Assembly (NCBI RefSeq): GCF_900240245.1
Contig: NZ_OESQ01000001.1
Coordinates: 2,536,084-2,600,083 of the forward strand
Direction: 5' to 3'
Length of the DNA stretch: 64,000 nt
DNA from: Lachnoclostridium edouardi
GTDB lineage: Bacteria; Bacillota; Clostridia; Lachnospirales; Lachnospiraceae
Made by a program: the position numbers and the translations under genes. Of this stretch, positions 1-8,386 are shown one piece after another; positions within the stretch are counted from its first letter, which is position 1; the number at the start of each line of letters is the position of its first letter. Below the pieces are notes generated by a model. The model was not told where the DNA came from. It saw only the letters and a list, made by a program, of their open reading frames with translations, and did no database searches.

Positions 1-339
1 TCCTCTTTGGCTTTAGGAGCCACACATATTCAAACGATTTTTAAGGTGATTCTTCCGGCTGCAAAATCCGGCATTGTAACTGCCATTGTTTTAGGCTGCG
101 GCAGGGCCATTGGAGAGGCCATGGCTATCAGCCTTGTATCAGGAAGCTCGGTTAACATTCCTCTTCCATTTAATTCTGTGCGTTTCCTGACAACAGCTAT
201 TGTAGCGGAAATGTCTTATTCCCAGGGCCTGCACAGGGAGGTGCTGTTTACAATCGGACTTGTGCTGTTTGCGTTTATTATGTTCATTAATGTTGTACTT
301 ACAAGAATCTTCCAGAGAGGAGGAGAAGGCGATGAATAA
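1..339 (+). CDS. pstC: Phosphate ABC transporter permease PstC, C-terminal part
   Basis: The reading frame is open from the first base, so the gene begins before the window; about 112 C-terminal residues remain. PstC is one of two membrane permease subunits of the high-affinity phosphate importer. The visible part contains the EAA-type cytoplasmic loop (GCGRAIGEAMAISLVSG) that contacts the ATPase, followed by a last hydrophobic helix (LFTIGLVLFAFIMFINVVL). The stop overlaps the start of pstA by 8 bases, typical of translational coupling. Identity is supported by the next genes being pstA, pstB and phoU. The substrate-binding pstS is not in the window and probably lies upstream. Confidence 0.95.
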   Translation, partial: SSLALGATHIQTIFKVILPAAKSGIVTAIVLGCGRAIGEAMAISLVSGSSVNIPLPFNSVRFLTTAIVAEMSYSQGLHREVLFTIGLVLFAFIMFINVVLTRIFQRGGEGDE

Positions 340-1201
340 CAGCTACAGCATCTGTAATAAAAGAACCCGGGTTTCAGATCAGATTTTAAAGGCGTTAATT
401 TACGGCGCGGCGTCTATTGCCATTATTATTCTGGTGGGAATTATGGGGTATGTATTTGTCAGGGGAATTCCTCAGATTTCATTAGAGTTTCTTACAACAG
501 TGCCCAGCGCCAGAAAAGGTACGTTCGGTATTTTAGGAAATATTATAAATACTTTGTATATTATTGTGATTACTTTGGTGATCGCCACCCCTGTAGGTAT
601 TGGTTCTGCAATTTATTTAAACGAATATGCAAAGCCGGGAAAGCTGGTAAGAATTATTGAATTTACCACAGAAATTTTGTCAGGTATTCCTTCTATTATT
701 TTCGGACTTTTTGGCATGGTATTTTTCGGGGTAACATTAAAGCTGGGGTATTCTATTTTAACAGGTTCCTTTACCTTGACTTTAATGGTTCTGCCTTTAA
801 TTACCAGAAACACTCAGGAGGCATTAAAAACAGTGCCGGACAGCTACCGCTCCGGGGCCCTGGGAATCGGCGCTACTAAGTGGTATATGATCCGCACTAT
901 TTTACTTCCCAGCGCGGCGCCGGGAATCCTTACAGGAGTTATTCTTTCTATAGGACGTATTGTAGGAGAGTCTGCAGCTTTACTGTTTACTGCAGGAAGC
1001 GGTTTCCTTCTGCCTAAGAATCTGTTTACAAAGATATTTGAGTCCAGCGGAACCTTGACCATCCAGCTTTATTTGTCCATGCAAAAAGCAAAATATGACC
1101 AGGCATTCGGCATTGCCGTTGTACTGTTAGTAATTGTGCTGGCTATTAACTTTTTAACTAAGTACCTTACAGGAAAATTTGATGTGACAAAGCTAAAATA
1201 A
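332..1201 (+). CDS. pstA: Phosphate ABC transporter permease PstA
   Basis: This 289-residue membrane permease pairs with PstC to form the phosphate channel. I chose the ATG at 332 because an AGGAGAAGG ribosome site precedes it and it overlaps the pstC stop. About six hydrophobic segments are visible, beginning with AASIAIIILVGIMGYVFV. The binding-protein-dependent loop is clear (SYRSGALGIGATKW ... SIGRIVGESAALLFTAG). The order pstC-pstA-pstB is the conserved operon order. Length is normal for the family and no damage is seen. Confidence 0.96.
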   Translation: MNNSYSICNKRTRVSDQILKALIYGAASIAIIILVGIMGYVFVRGIPQISLEFLTTVPSARKGTFGILGNIINTLYIIVITLVIATPVGIGSAIYLNEYAKPGKLVRIIEFTTEILSGIPSIIFGLFGMVFFGVTLKLGYSILTGSFTLTLMVLPLITRNTQEALKTVPDSYRSGALGIGATKWYMIRTILLPSAAPGILTGVILSIGRIVGESAALLFTAGSGFLLPKNLFTKIFESSGTLTIQLYLSMQKAKYDQAFGIAVVLLVIVLAINFLTKYLTGKFDVTKLK

Positions 1202-1213
1202 TTGGAGGATAAT

Positions 1214-1969
1214 ATGGAAACAAAAATTTCGACTTCCGGATTAAATCTTTATTACGGCACGAATCATGCTTTAAAAGATGTAAATTTAGATATATACAAA
1301 AATAAGATCACTGCATTTATCGGTCCTTCCGGCTGCGGCAAATCTACTTATTTAAAAACATTAAACCGTATGAATGATTTAATCCCAGGTGTAAAAATCG
1401 ACGGGACAGTAATGTTAGACGGAGAAAATATTTATGACCCTATGGTGGACACTACATTGTTAAGGAAAAAGGTGGGAATGGTATTTCAGCAGCCCAACCC
1501 ATTTCCAATGAGCATTTATGACAATATTGCCTACGGGCCCAGAATTCACGGAATAAAGTCAAAGGGCAGACTGGACGAGATTGTGGAGAAAAGCTTAAAA
1601 GGAGCGGCTCTTTGGGATGAGGTGCAGGACAGACTGAAAAAATCAGCTTTAGGACTTTCAGGAGGACAGCAGCAAAGACTTTGTATTGCCAGAGCCTTAG
1701 CGGTGGAGCCGGAAGTACTTTTAATGGATGAGCCTACCTCAGCCTTGGACCCTATTTCAACTTTAAAGATTGAGGAGCTGATGGATGGGCTGAAAAAGGA
1801 TTATACAGTTGTAATTGTAACTCATAATATGCAGCAGGCGACGCGTATTGCAGATTATACCGCATTCTTCTTAGTGGGAGAGGTGATTGAGTACGCGCCT
1901 ACTACAGAACTGTTTTCTCATCCAAAGGAGAAGAAAACAGAGGATTATATTACAGGCCGTTTTGGTTGA
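1214..1969 (+). CDS. pstB: Phosphate ABC transporter ATP-binding protein PstB
   Basis: This 251-residue ATPase energises phosphate import. The ATG at 1214, directly after GGAGGATAAT, is preferred over an in-frame TTG at 1202. Walker A is GPSGCGKS (residues 37-44), the Q-loop is VFQQPNPFP (about 90-98), the ABC signature is LSGGQQQR (148-155), Walker B is VLLMDEP (168-174) and the H-loop is IVTHNMQQA. The CGKST and NPFPMS signatures are characteristic of PstB rather than other ABC ATPases. It sits 12 bases after pstA and 16 before phoU, so it is co-transcribed. Confidence 0.97.
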   Translation: METKISTSGLNLYYGTNHALKDVNLDIYKNKITAFIGPSGCGKSTYLKTLNRMNDLIPGVKIDGTVMLDGENIYDPMVDTTLLRKKVGMVFQQPNPFPMSIYDNIAYGPRIHGIKSKGRLDEIVEKSLKGAALWDEVQDRLKKSALGLSGGQQQRLCIARALAVEPEVLLMDEPTSALDPISTLKIEELMDGLKKDYTVVIVTHNMQQATRIADYTAFFLVGEVIEYAPTTELFSHPKEKKTEDYITGRFG

Positions 1970-1985
1970 TGGTAAGGAGGATAAT

Positions 1986-2648
1986 ATGACGACAAGGTCT
2001 TCATTTAACAACGAATTACAGGAGCTGAACAAAAGCCTGGAGGAAATGAGTTTAATGGCAGAACGGGCCATTGAGAAATCCCTGGAAGCTTTGCAGAACA
2101 ATGACAGTGAGCTGGCTAAGGAGATTATTAAGGGAGACAGGGCTGTGGATAATATGGAGAGAACCATTGAAACCAGATGCCTTAGTTTAATGCTGCGGCA
2201 GCAGCCGGTAGCCAGTGATTTAAGACATATTTCTACAGCCTTAAAGGTGGTAACTGATTTGGAGAGAATCGGCGACCATGCTGCGGATATTTCAGAATTA
2301 ACTTTAAATCTTAACGGCGAGGAAGAGTGCCGGGTGATTGCACATCTGCCGGAGATGGCAGACCATGTAAGGGCTATGCTGAGAACAGCTATTTCGGCCT
2401 TTATTAACAGAGATATTCAGACAGCTAAGGAAGTAGAAAAGATGGACGATGTGATTGACCAGCTGTTTGACAAGGCAAAGGAAGAAGTTGTTCAGCTTTT
2501 AAGAGAAGACGGAAGTAAATCAGATAAGGCCATTGATTTTCTGATGATTGCAAAATATTTGGAGAGAATCGGCGACCATGCGGTAAATGTGTGCGAGTGG
2601 ACAGAGTTTTCAGTTACAGGGGCAGTAAACAATATTAGAATATTGTAA
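1986..2648 (+). CDS. phoU: Phosphate signalling regulator PhoU (first copy)
   Basis: PhoU is a cytoplasmic helical-bundle protein that links transporter state to the PhoR kinase and limits phosphate uptake. The 220-residue product begins at the ATG after AAGGAGGATAAT. It contains the two symmetric PhoU repeats, each with the metal-binding motif: ALKVVTDLERIGDHAADI in the first half and IAKYLERIGDHAVNVCEW in the second. Length matches the family. It is followed 11 bases later by a second phoU, so the pair probably arose by tandem duplication. Confidence 0.95.
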   Translation: MTTRSSFNNELQELNKSLEEMSLMAERAIEKSLEALQNNDSELAKEIIKGDRAVDNMERTIETRCLSLMLRQQPVASDLRHISTALKVVTDLERIGDHAADISELTLNLNGEEECRVIAHLPEMADHVRAMLRTAISAFINRDIQTAKEVEKMDDVIDQLFDKAKEEVVQLLREDGSKSDKAIDFLMIAKYLERIGDHAVNVCEWTEFSVTGAVNNIRIL

Positions 2649-2659
2649 AGGGTGGTAAA

Positions 2660-3322
2660 ATGAGACAACAATTTGACAGACAGCTGGAAGAGCTTCACAT
2701 TGAATTAATTAAAATGGGAGGTTTGTGTGAGGAGGCAATCCGCCTTTCCTCTAAAGCTTTATTAAAAAAAGACGTGGCTATGGCGGAAAAGGTTTTTGCC
2801 TTAGACGGAGAAATTGACCAGAAGGAAAGAGTGATTGAAAATATGGGATATCACCTTCTTCTTCAGCAGCAGCCAGTGGCCAGAGATTTAAGGATTGTAT
2901 CCGCGGCGCTGAAAATGATTTCTGATCTGGAGAGAATTGGAGATCAGGCTGCCGACATTGCAGAATTGTCTTTGTACATTGAAGAGGGAGATTCTCAAAG
3001 CAGGGTTCATATTGGAGATATGGCTGAGGCTGCAGTAAAAATGGTTACTGACAGTGTGGAGGCTTTTGTGAAAGACGATCTTGTAATGGCCAGAATGGTA
3101 ATAGAGGATGACGACAAGGTAGATGCCTTATTTAATCAGGTAAAGGATGAGCTGAAGGGCTTAATTGATAAACAGAAGGTAGATACAAAGTCTGCCCTGG
3201 ATCTTTTAATGGCTGCTAAATATTTAGAAAGAATCGGCGATCACGCCGTAAATTTGGCGGAGTGGGTAGAATATTCTGTTACTGGAGAACGAAAAAATAA
3301 TGAACACCAGCCGGGAATGTGA
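2660..3322 (+). CDS. Phosphate signalling regulator PhoU (second, tandem copy)
   Basis: This second PhoU family protein is also 220 residues long. Both metal-binding repeats are intact (ALKMISDLERIGDQAADI and AAKYLERIGDHAVNLAEW); the first has GDQ where its neighbour has GDH. The N-terminal half (LHIELIKMGGLCEEAI) differs clearly from the first copy, so the duplication is not recent. Its place between pst and the two-component genes implies a role in the same phosphate circuit. A division of labour between the copies is inference. Confidence 0.92.
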   Translation: MRQQFDRQLEELHIELIKMGGLCEEAIRLSSKALLKKDVAMAEKVFALDGEIDQKERVIENMGYHLLLQQQPVARDLRIVSAALKMISDLERIGDQAADIAELSLYIEEGDSQSRVHIGDMAEAAVKMVTDSVEAFVKDDLVMARMVIEDDDKVDALFNQVKDELKGLIDKQKVDTKSALDLLMAAKYLERIGDHAVNLAEWVEYSVTGERKNNEHQPGM

Positions 3323-3423
3323 TATACTGCACATAAGATTGTCAGGCTTTTTCAGGAACAGGCCTAAAAAATAAGGGCAGACGGGAAAATCCTGAAGGAT
3401 GACAGAAAATGGGGAGGTATACC

Positions 3424-4110
3424 ATGATATATATTGTGGAAGATGACGACAGTATTAGAGAGTTAATTACTTATACATTAAATAGCCAGAATATGGAGGC
3501 CAGAAGTTTTCCTCGTCCCTCTGAATTTTATGAGGCTTTAAAGCAGGAGCTGCCCAGCTTAGTATTGCTGGATATTATGCTTCCTGAGGAGGATGGGCTT
3601 AGTATTTTAAAGAAATTAAAGGCAGGCAAGGAGACAAAAGGTCTGCCGGTAATTATGCTGACTGCAAAGGGAAGTGAATTTGATACTGTTATGGGATTAG
3701 ACAGCGGAGCTGATGATTATGTGTCAAAGCCTTTCCGCATGATGGAGCTGCTTTCCAGAATCAGGGCATTGCTGAGAAGAACAGGAGAACAGGCGCAGAA
3801 CATAAATACAGAGGAATATACTTTGGATAACCTTTACGTTTGTCCGTCCAGACATATAGTGACGGTAAATGGAGAAAACGTTTCTCTTACATTAAAGGAA
3901 TTTGAACTGCTGTGTCTGCTTTTAGAGCATCGGGAAATGGTGTTTTCCAGAGCTCAGCTGTTAGATAAGGTGTGGGGCTATTCATTTGACGGAGAAAGCA
4001 GGACTGTGGACGTGCATATTAAGACCTTGAGGCAGAAGCTGGGGGAAGCCGGCGGTCTGATTGAAACAGTCAGAGGCGTTGGATATAAGATTGGAGGAGA
4101 AAAGAAGTGA
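3424..4110 (+). CDS. phoB: OmpR-family response regulator, PhoB/PhoP type
   Basis: This 228-residue regulator has an N-terminal receiver (phosphoacceptor Asp50 in LVLLDIMLPEEDG, switch Lys in YVSKPF) and a C-terminal winged helix (residues about 130-228; GESRTVDVHIKTLRQKL and VRGVGYKI). The start at 3424 follows GGGGAGGTATACC; an ATG at 3409 lies upstream of that ribosome site and is less likely. The stop overlaps the start of the kinase gene. Linkage to pst/phoU makes a phosphate-starvation regulator the best call. The symbol is by context, as Gram-positives often call it phoP. Confidence 0.9.
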   Translation: MIYIVEDDDSIRELITYTLNSQNMEARSFPRPSEFYEALKQELPSLVLLDIMLPEEDGLSILKKLKAGKETKGLPVIMLTAKGSEFDTVMGLDSGADDYVSKPFRMMELLSRIRALLRRTGEQAQNINTEEYTLDNLYVCPSRHIVTVNGENVSLTLKEFELLCLLLEHREMVFSRAQLLDKVWGYSFDGESRTVDVHIKTLRQKLGEAGGLIETVRGVGYKIGGEKK

Positions 4111-5777
4111 CGAGGAAAATTTTCCACTCTATTTTGTTGGTTTCCGGCATTATGCTGGCAGCCTCATTTTTGTGGATTTTAATTCTTTTGCCTGGATATT
4201 TTGAGAAGCAAATACACCAGGAGCTGAAAAGGGAGATTGATTATCTTGCCTTAGCAGTAGAAGGTGGAGGCAAAGAAGATCTTCAGAAGATTACGGAGCA
4301 GGGGGAGCGGATTACATTAATCGCTGAGGATGGAACTGTACTCTATGATAATAAAGCTGATATAAGTAAAATGGAGAATCACAGTGACAGGGCAGAGTTT
4401 ATAGATGCTATGAAAGAGGGCTATGGAGAATCTGTCCGGTACTCTGATACCCTGGCTGTTAAAACTATTTATATTGCTAAACAGTTAGAAAACGGCGAAG
4501 TTTTAAGAATTGCCAACACTCAGTATACAGTGGCCGCCGTAATGGCAGGCCTGGCTTATCCTGCGATTATAGCTGTATTAGTACTTTTAGTTCTGGCATT
4601 TTTCTTTGCCAGAAAGGCTGCTGAAAAGATTACAGAGCCTATTAACAGGCTGGATGTGGATCATCTGGAGACAGCGGTAGGCAGTGAAATGTACGAGGAA
4701 ATTGAACCATTTTTAACAAAAATTGAAAGACAGAACAGAACCATAAACAGACAGCTTTTAGAGGCTCAAAGGCAGCAGCAGGAGTTTGGAATTATAACAG
4801 AAAGTATGAGCGAGGGACTTTTAGTCATTGACAAGCGCACAGAAATTCTTTCTTATAACTCCAGCGCCTTAAAGCTTTTGGGAGCAGACAAGGTAAGAGC
4901 AAATCAAAGCGTGTTAGAATTAAACAGAAGTGAAAGCTTCCAAAAGGCTGTGGAATCTGCTCTTTCCGGAAAAAGCAAAACTGTAATTTTAGAGACTGCC
5001 GGTTATTGCCAGCTGATTGCCAGCCCTGTAATAAGGGAAGATAAATGTGCAGGCGCAGTGCTGATCCTGATGGATATTACACAAAAGCAGGAAGGGGAAA
5101 AGCTGAGGCAGGAATTTTCAGCTAATGTGTCTCACGAATTAAAAACCCCTTTAACATCTATTTCCGGTTTTGCTGAGATTATCAGGGACGGAATGGTAAA
5201 AACCGAGGATATATCCAGGTTTGCAGGCAAAATTTATGATGAGTCTCAAAGACTGATGACTTTAGTAAATGATGTAATCAGAGTCTCTCAGCTGGATGAA
5301 AATACATTGCCTTATGAGAAGGTGGAAATCGACTTATATCAGGCTGTAAAAGAAAATCTGGATGTGCTTTCTGTAGCTGCGGAGAAAGAGCAGGTGTCCC
5401 TGGAGGTAACAGGGACTCACAGCGTGATTACAGGAGCCAGGGAGATTTTAAACGAGGTTCTTTATAATCTTTGCGATAATGCAGTTAAGTACAATAAAAA
5501 AGGCGGTTCTGTTATGGCAGAGGTGAAGGAGGATGACCAGAAAATCCAGCTTAGTATTAAGGATACTGGCATTGGAATTCCGGCTTCCAGCTACAGCCGC
5601 ATTTTTGAAAGATTTTACAGAGTGGATAAAAGCCATTCTAAAGAAATTGGAGGCACCGGTTTAGGCCTTTCCATTGTAAAGCATGGGGCTGCCTGCCTGG
5701 GAGCCGCTGTAGATTTAAGAAGTGTGGTGGGGGAAGGAAGTACCTTTACTTTAACATGGATGAAAAATCAAGAATAA
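4107..5777 (+). CDS. phoR: Phosphate sensor histidine kinase PhoR-like
   Basis: This membrane kinase of 556 residues starts at a GTG that overlaps the previous stop (GTGA). Order of parts: helix 1 (LLVSGIMLAASFLWILILL), an extracytoplasmic region of about 110 residues, helix 2 (AYPAIIAVLVLLVLAFFFA), a HAMP-like linker, a PAS domain (about 220-325), HisKA with His343 in NVSHELKTPLTSI, and HATPase with an N-box (NEVLYNLCDNAVKYNK) and G-boxes (DTGIGIP, GGTGLGLSI). It partners the preceding regulator and is the last gene before the terminator. Confidence 0.92.
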   Translation: MTRKIFHSILLVSGIMLAASFLWILILLPGYFEKQIHQELKREIDYLALAVEGGGKEDLQKITEQGERITLIAEDGTVLYDNKADISKMENHSDRAEFIDAMKEGYGESVRYSDTLAVKTIYIAKQLENGEVLRIANTQYTVAAVMAGLAYPAIIAVLVLLVLAFFFARKAAEKITEPINRLDVDHLETAVGSEMYEEIEPFLTKIERQNRTINRQLLEAQRQQQEFGIITESMSEGLLVIDKRTEILSYNSSALKLLGADKVRANQSVLELNRSESFQKAVESALSGKSKTVILETAGYCQLIASPVIREDKCAGAVLILMDITQKQEGEKLRQEFSANVSHELKTPLTSISGFAEIIRDGMVKTEDISRFAGKIYDESQRLMTLVNDVIRVSQLDENTLPYEKVEIDLYQAVKENLDVLSVAAEKEQVSLEVTGTHSVITGAREILNEVLYNLCDNAVKYNKKGGSVMAEVKEDDQKIQLSIKDTGIGIPASSYSRIFERFYRVDKSHSKEIGGTGLGLSIVKHGAACLGAAVDLRSVVGEGSTFTLTWMKNQE

Positions 5778-5782
5778 TATTA

Positions 5783-5822
5783 AGGCTGCGTTGGAATCAG
5801 TTTTCAGTGCAGCCTTTTTTAC
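5783..5822 (+). terminator. Rho-independent terminator of the pst-phoBR operon
   Basis: An AGGCTGC / GCAGCCT inverted repeat with an AT-rich loop is followed by a run of six T. It lies six bases after the phoR stop and points away from the convergent threonine aldolase gene. Confidence 0.85.
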
Positions 5823-5846
5823 AGCCCTTTTTTACAGTGTTTTTCT

Positions 5847-6875
5847 TTATGATAATGATGTAAGAACAGCTATAAATGCTTTTACAGCAGCTTCTGAAGT
5901 GGCCCAGGATGTTACCAGGCGAACTGCAGTGTGAGAGTCGTCTATTTTCGCCTGAGGAGAAAACAAAAAGTCTTTTTCCAGCTGGGCTATTATATTGTCA
6001 GGGAAAATGGGAAAAATCTGGTTGGTGGCTGACTGAGCAAAAAATTCATATCCGCATTCTCCGATGCCTTTTCTTAAAATCTCCGCCATTTCGTTGGCAT
6101 GGGCGGCCATTTCATAAAAAAGTCCTGTTTTAAACAGCTCCTCAAACTGAATTGCCAAAAGCCATCCCTTTGCCAGCATAGCTCCCCTTTGCTTTAATAT
6201 AAAACGGAAGTCTGTCTCTAAAGCCGGGTTGATGATGACTAATGCCTCCCCAAACAAAGCGCCGTTTTTAGTGCCTCCTATGTAAAACACATCTACCAGA
6301 TCAGCAATATCCGCCATAGTTAAGTCATTGACGCTGCTGGTAAGAGCAGCTCCCAGCCTGGCGCCGTCCAGGAATAAATAGAGATTTTTCTGACGGCATA
6401 TATGAGATAGGGCTTCCAGCTCTGCCTTGGAATACTGGGTGCCTAATTCTGTGGTGTTAGAGATGTAAACCATTTTAGGCTGAACCATATGCTCATCTGT
6501 GTGAATATCTAATGCTTTCTGCACAAGGGCGGGAGTCAGTTTGCCGTCTGGCGAGGTCATGGAAATAACTTTATGGCCTGTGGCCTCAATAGCTCCTGTT
6601 TCATGGACAAAAACATGGCCTGTATCTGCGGCGATTACCGCCTGATGAGGACGTAGGGCCGCGGCAATAGTAATCATGTTAGCCTGGGTGCCTCCCACCA
6701 GCCAGTGAATAGTTACATCCTCTTTTTGCAGCTCCCGCTTAATATAAGCCTTTGCCTTTGGACTGTGCTGAGAATCCATACTGTAGCCGTCATGCTGTAT
6801 TAAATTAGCATTTAAAAGAGCTTCTAAAATACGAGGATGAGCTCCCTCGCTGTAATCATTATTAAAACTGTACAT
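5847..6875 (-). CDS. ltaE: Low-specificity L-threonine aldolase
   Basis: This 342-residue PLP enzyme of the beta-eliminating lyase fold cleaves L-threonine or allo-threonine to glycine and acetaldehyde. Visible marks are the N-terminal SFNNDYSEGAHP, the PLP-contacting DGARLGAAL segment and the Schiff-base lysine Lys203 in YIGGTKNGALFGEA. The start is supported by AGGAGG seven bases upstream. The family is usually 330-350 residues, so the gene is complete. It stands alone, convergent with the phosphate operon. Confidence 0.92.
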   Translation of the reverse strand: MYSFNNDYSEGAHPRILEALLNANLIQHDGYSMDSQHSPKAKAYIKRELQKEDVTIHWLVGGTQANMITIAAALRPHQAVIAADTGHVFVHETGAIEATGHKVISMTSPDGKLTPALVQKALDIHTDEHMVQPKMVYISNTTELGTQYSKAELEALSHICRQKNLYLFLDGARLGAALTSSVNDLTMADIADLVDVFYIGGTKNGALFGEALVIINPALETDFRFILKQRGAMLAKGWLLAIQFEELFKTGLFYEMAAHANEMAEILRKGIGECGYEFFAQSATNQIFPIFPDNIIAQLEKDFLFSPQAKIDDSHTAVRLVTSWATSEAAVKAFIAVLTSLS

Positions 6876-6916
6876 GTGATTTCCTCCTGGCCGGTAATAG
6901 TGCTTTTTTGTAAATA

Positions 6917-6945
6917 ATCATAGCATAAAATAGGAAAAAAGTCTA
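6917..6945 (-). promoter_or_regulatory. Probable sigma-A promoter of the threonine aldolase gene
   Basis: On the minus strand, TAGACT and TATGAT hexamers are separated by 17 bases and lie about 40 bases before the aldolase start. Confidence 0.6.
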
Positions 6946-6982
6946 TGAAATAAGAAAGCGCTGCAAAATAATAGCTGATTGA

Positions 6983-7354
6983 CTATTTCTTTTGCGGCGC
7001 CTTAGATAGTTGAAAGGATTTATTATAATTTACTTTGGAAGATTTTTCTGAAAAACGATTTGCAATGTTCAGCATTAAATGTATGTCTTCCTCGCTAAAC
7101 TCCCTAAGTAAATGAATCAGCTGCATTAATTCCTGGTTTTTTACAGGCAGCTCCGGATCAAAAAAATCAGAGGGAGTTATTTGAAGGAGTTCACAGATAT
7201 TTAAAAAACTTTCCATAGAAGGAAGAGATTTTTTGGATACAATTTTATTAATATAGCTTTCACTTCTGCCAAGAGCAGAACTAAGCTTACATTCTGTTAT
7301 GGAATGTGAGTCCAACAATTCAATAATTCTTAAAGAAATAAAATTTTTATCCAT
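6983..7354 (-). CDS. XRE-family helix-turn-helix protein
   Basis: A 123-residue protein whose N-terminal half is an HTH_XRE domain (ALGRSESYINKIVSKKSLPSME, then ICELLQITPSDFF). The C-terminal half is a short helical tail (LMQLIHLLREFSEEDIHLMLNIAN). I chose the ATG at 7354 because AGGAGG lies just upstream; a longer frame to 7399 would place the ribosome site inside the gene. It marks the left edge of an accessory region and could be an element-borne repressor. Target unknown. Confidence 0.8.
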   Translation of the reverse strand: MDKNFISLRIIELLDSHSITECKLSSALGRSESYINKIVSKKSLPSMESFLNICELLQITPSDFFDPELPVKNQELMQLIHLLREFSEEDIHLMLNIANRFSEKSSKVNYNKSFQLSKAPQKK

Positions 7355-7557
7355 GACATTTCCTCCTTCTATAGTATAAAGGAAAAAATATTCAAGCATT
7401 GGGAATTATATTCTATATATTTTTGTTAAATTATAAGTTTTATAGAATTTTAATCTTAGTAGGAAATACTTATGAAATTTGTTTTCTATTTCCCCGCTTT
7501 TTAAGAAGAGAAGATAGAGAGAAAAAAAGGAAGAAAAACGGGAATCCGCTAATTTCA

Positions 7558-7586
7558 TTGACGTAGGTATTAAGATAGAGTAAAAT
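7558..7586 (+). promoter_or_regulatory. Consensus-like promoter in the 7355-7726 gap
   Basis: TTGACG and TAAAAT hexamers have a 17-base spacer. Downstream lie only the RhuM remnant and the truncated ATPase, so this promoter may now drive broken genes. The rest of the gap, 7400-7557, is AT-rich with no credible gene. Confidence 0.55.
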
Positions 7587-7620
7587 AATAGGGAACATTT
7601 GTTTGCCAGAGATTGTTTGC

Positions 7621-7713
7621 GGAGTTCATAAAAATATTTACAAAGAAGAGGTATTATTGGAGCGTATTTGTGAGATACGAGCCAGTGAGCAAAGAGCATA
7701 TATAAAGGTATAA
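7621..7713 (+). pseudogene. Remnant of a RhuM-family protein
   Basis: A 30-codon open stretch ending in TAA at 7711-7713 translates to a segment with LLERICEIRASEQRAYIKV. From family knowledge this resembles the LLERIREIRASERRFYQKI block in the middle of RhuM-type proteins found beside mobile and defence genes. No start codon or flanking domain is present in frame, so it is a fossil. The call rests on one short motif. Confidence 0.45.
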
Positions 7714-7726
7714 GGAGAAAATTATT

Positions 7727-8264
7727 ATGAAAATGAATTTTAAAGGGTTAGTTAATTTACATACATTACCAAAATCGGCTCCATTATTGCCTTTATATGA
7801 GGCTGTTATAAATTCTATACAAAGTATAGAGGATGCTCAAATACAAGATGGACGAATAGAAATTAAAATTGAACGTGAAAAGCAAATGAATTTATTTAAA
7901 CAGTGGGAAACTGATATAGAAAACATTATTATTGTGGATAATGGAATTGGATTTTGTAATGAAAATTATAATTCTTTTGATACTTATGCCAGTGAATTTA
8001 AAGTTCAAAAAGGTTGTAAGGGTGTTGGCAGAATCATGTGGCTAAAAGCTTTTTGCAGTGTTAAGGTAGAAAGTATATTTTTGGAAAATGATAAAAAAAC
8101 TTGCTAAATTAGAGGATTTAAAGCGAACTCCAGATAATATGGGATATTATAAGTATATTGATTCCTATAAAGCATATTTAGAAATTATACCTTATAATAA
8201 ATTGATACAAGATTCTCAAAAAAGAAATAAAATATTATTTGATAAACTATTTAATCAGATATAG
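7727..8264 (+). pseudogene. Truncated GHKL ATPase gene with internal deletion
   Basis: The first frame (7727-8107, 126 residues, AAGGAG ribosome site) starts like a GHKL/HATPase_c protein: an N-box-like LYEAVINSIQSIEDA, a G1-like IIVDNGIGF and a glycine loop GCKGVGRIMWLKAF. It then stops, far short of the 400 or more residues usual for such stand-alone ATPases. A second open stretch (8088-8264, 58 codons, overlapping in another frame) ends YNKLIQDSQKRNKILFDKLF and looks like a protein C-terminus. I infer that most of the gene between the two was deleted. Many relatives of this ATPase type are defence proteins. The 8265-8386 gap holds nothing recognisable. Confidence 0.65.
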
Positions 8265-8386
8265 TTTTAAGATTAAATGGGGAAATGATTTTTAAAATGT
8301 GGTTGAAATGGAACTATCAAAAGTCACAAAGGAAGATAAGAACAGTGTATTGGTATGACATCACATAAGGAAAGTGAGGGAAGTAT

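Noticed and set aside
7406..7699. 97-codon minus-strand frame in the gap after the XRE gene
   Set aside because: Low-complexity hydrophobic translation, no ribosome site, and it overlaps a plus-strand promoter and the RhuM remnant.
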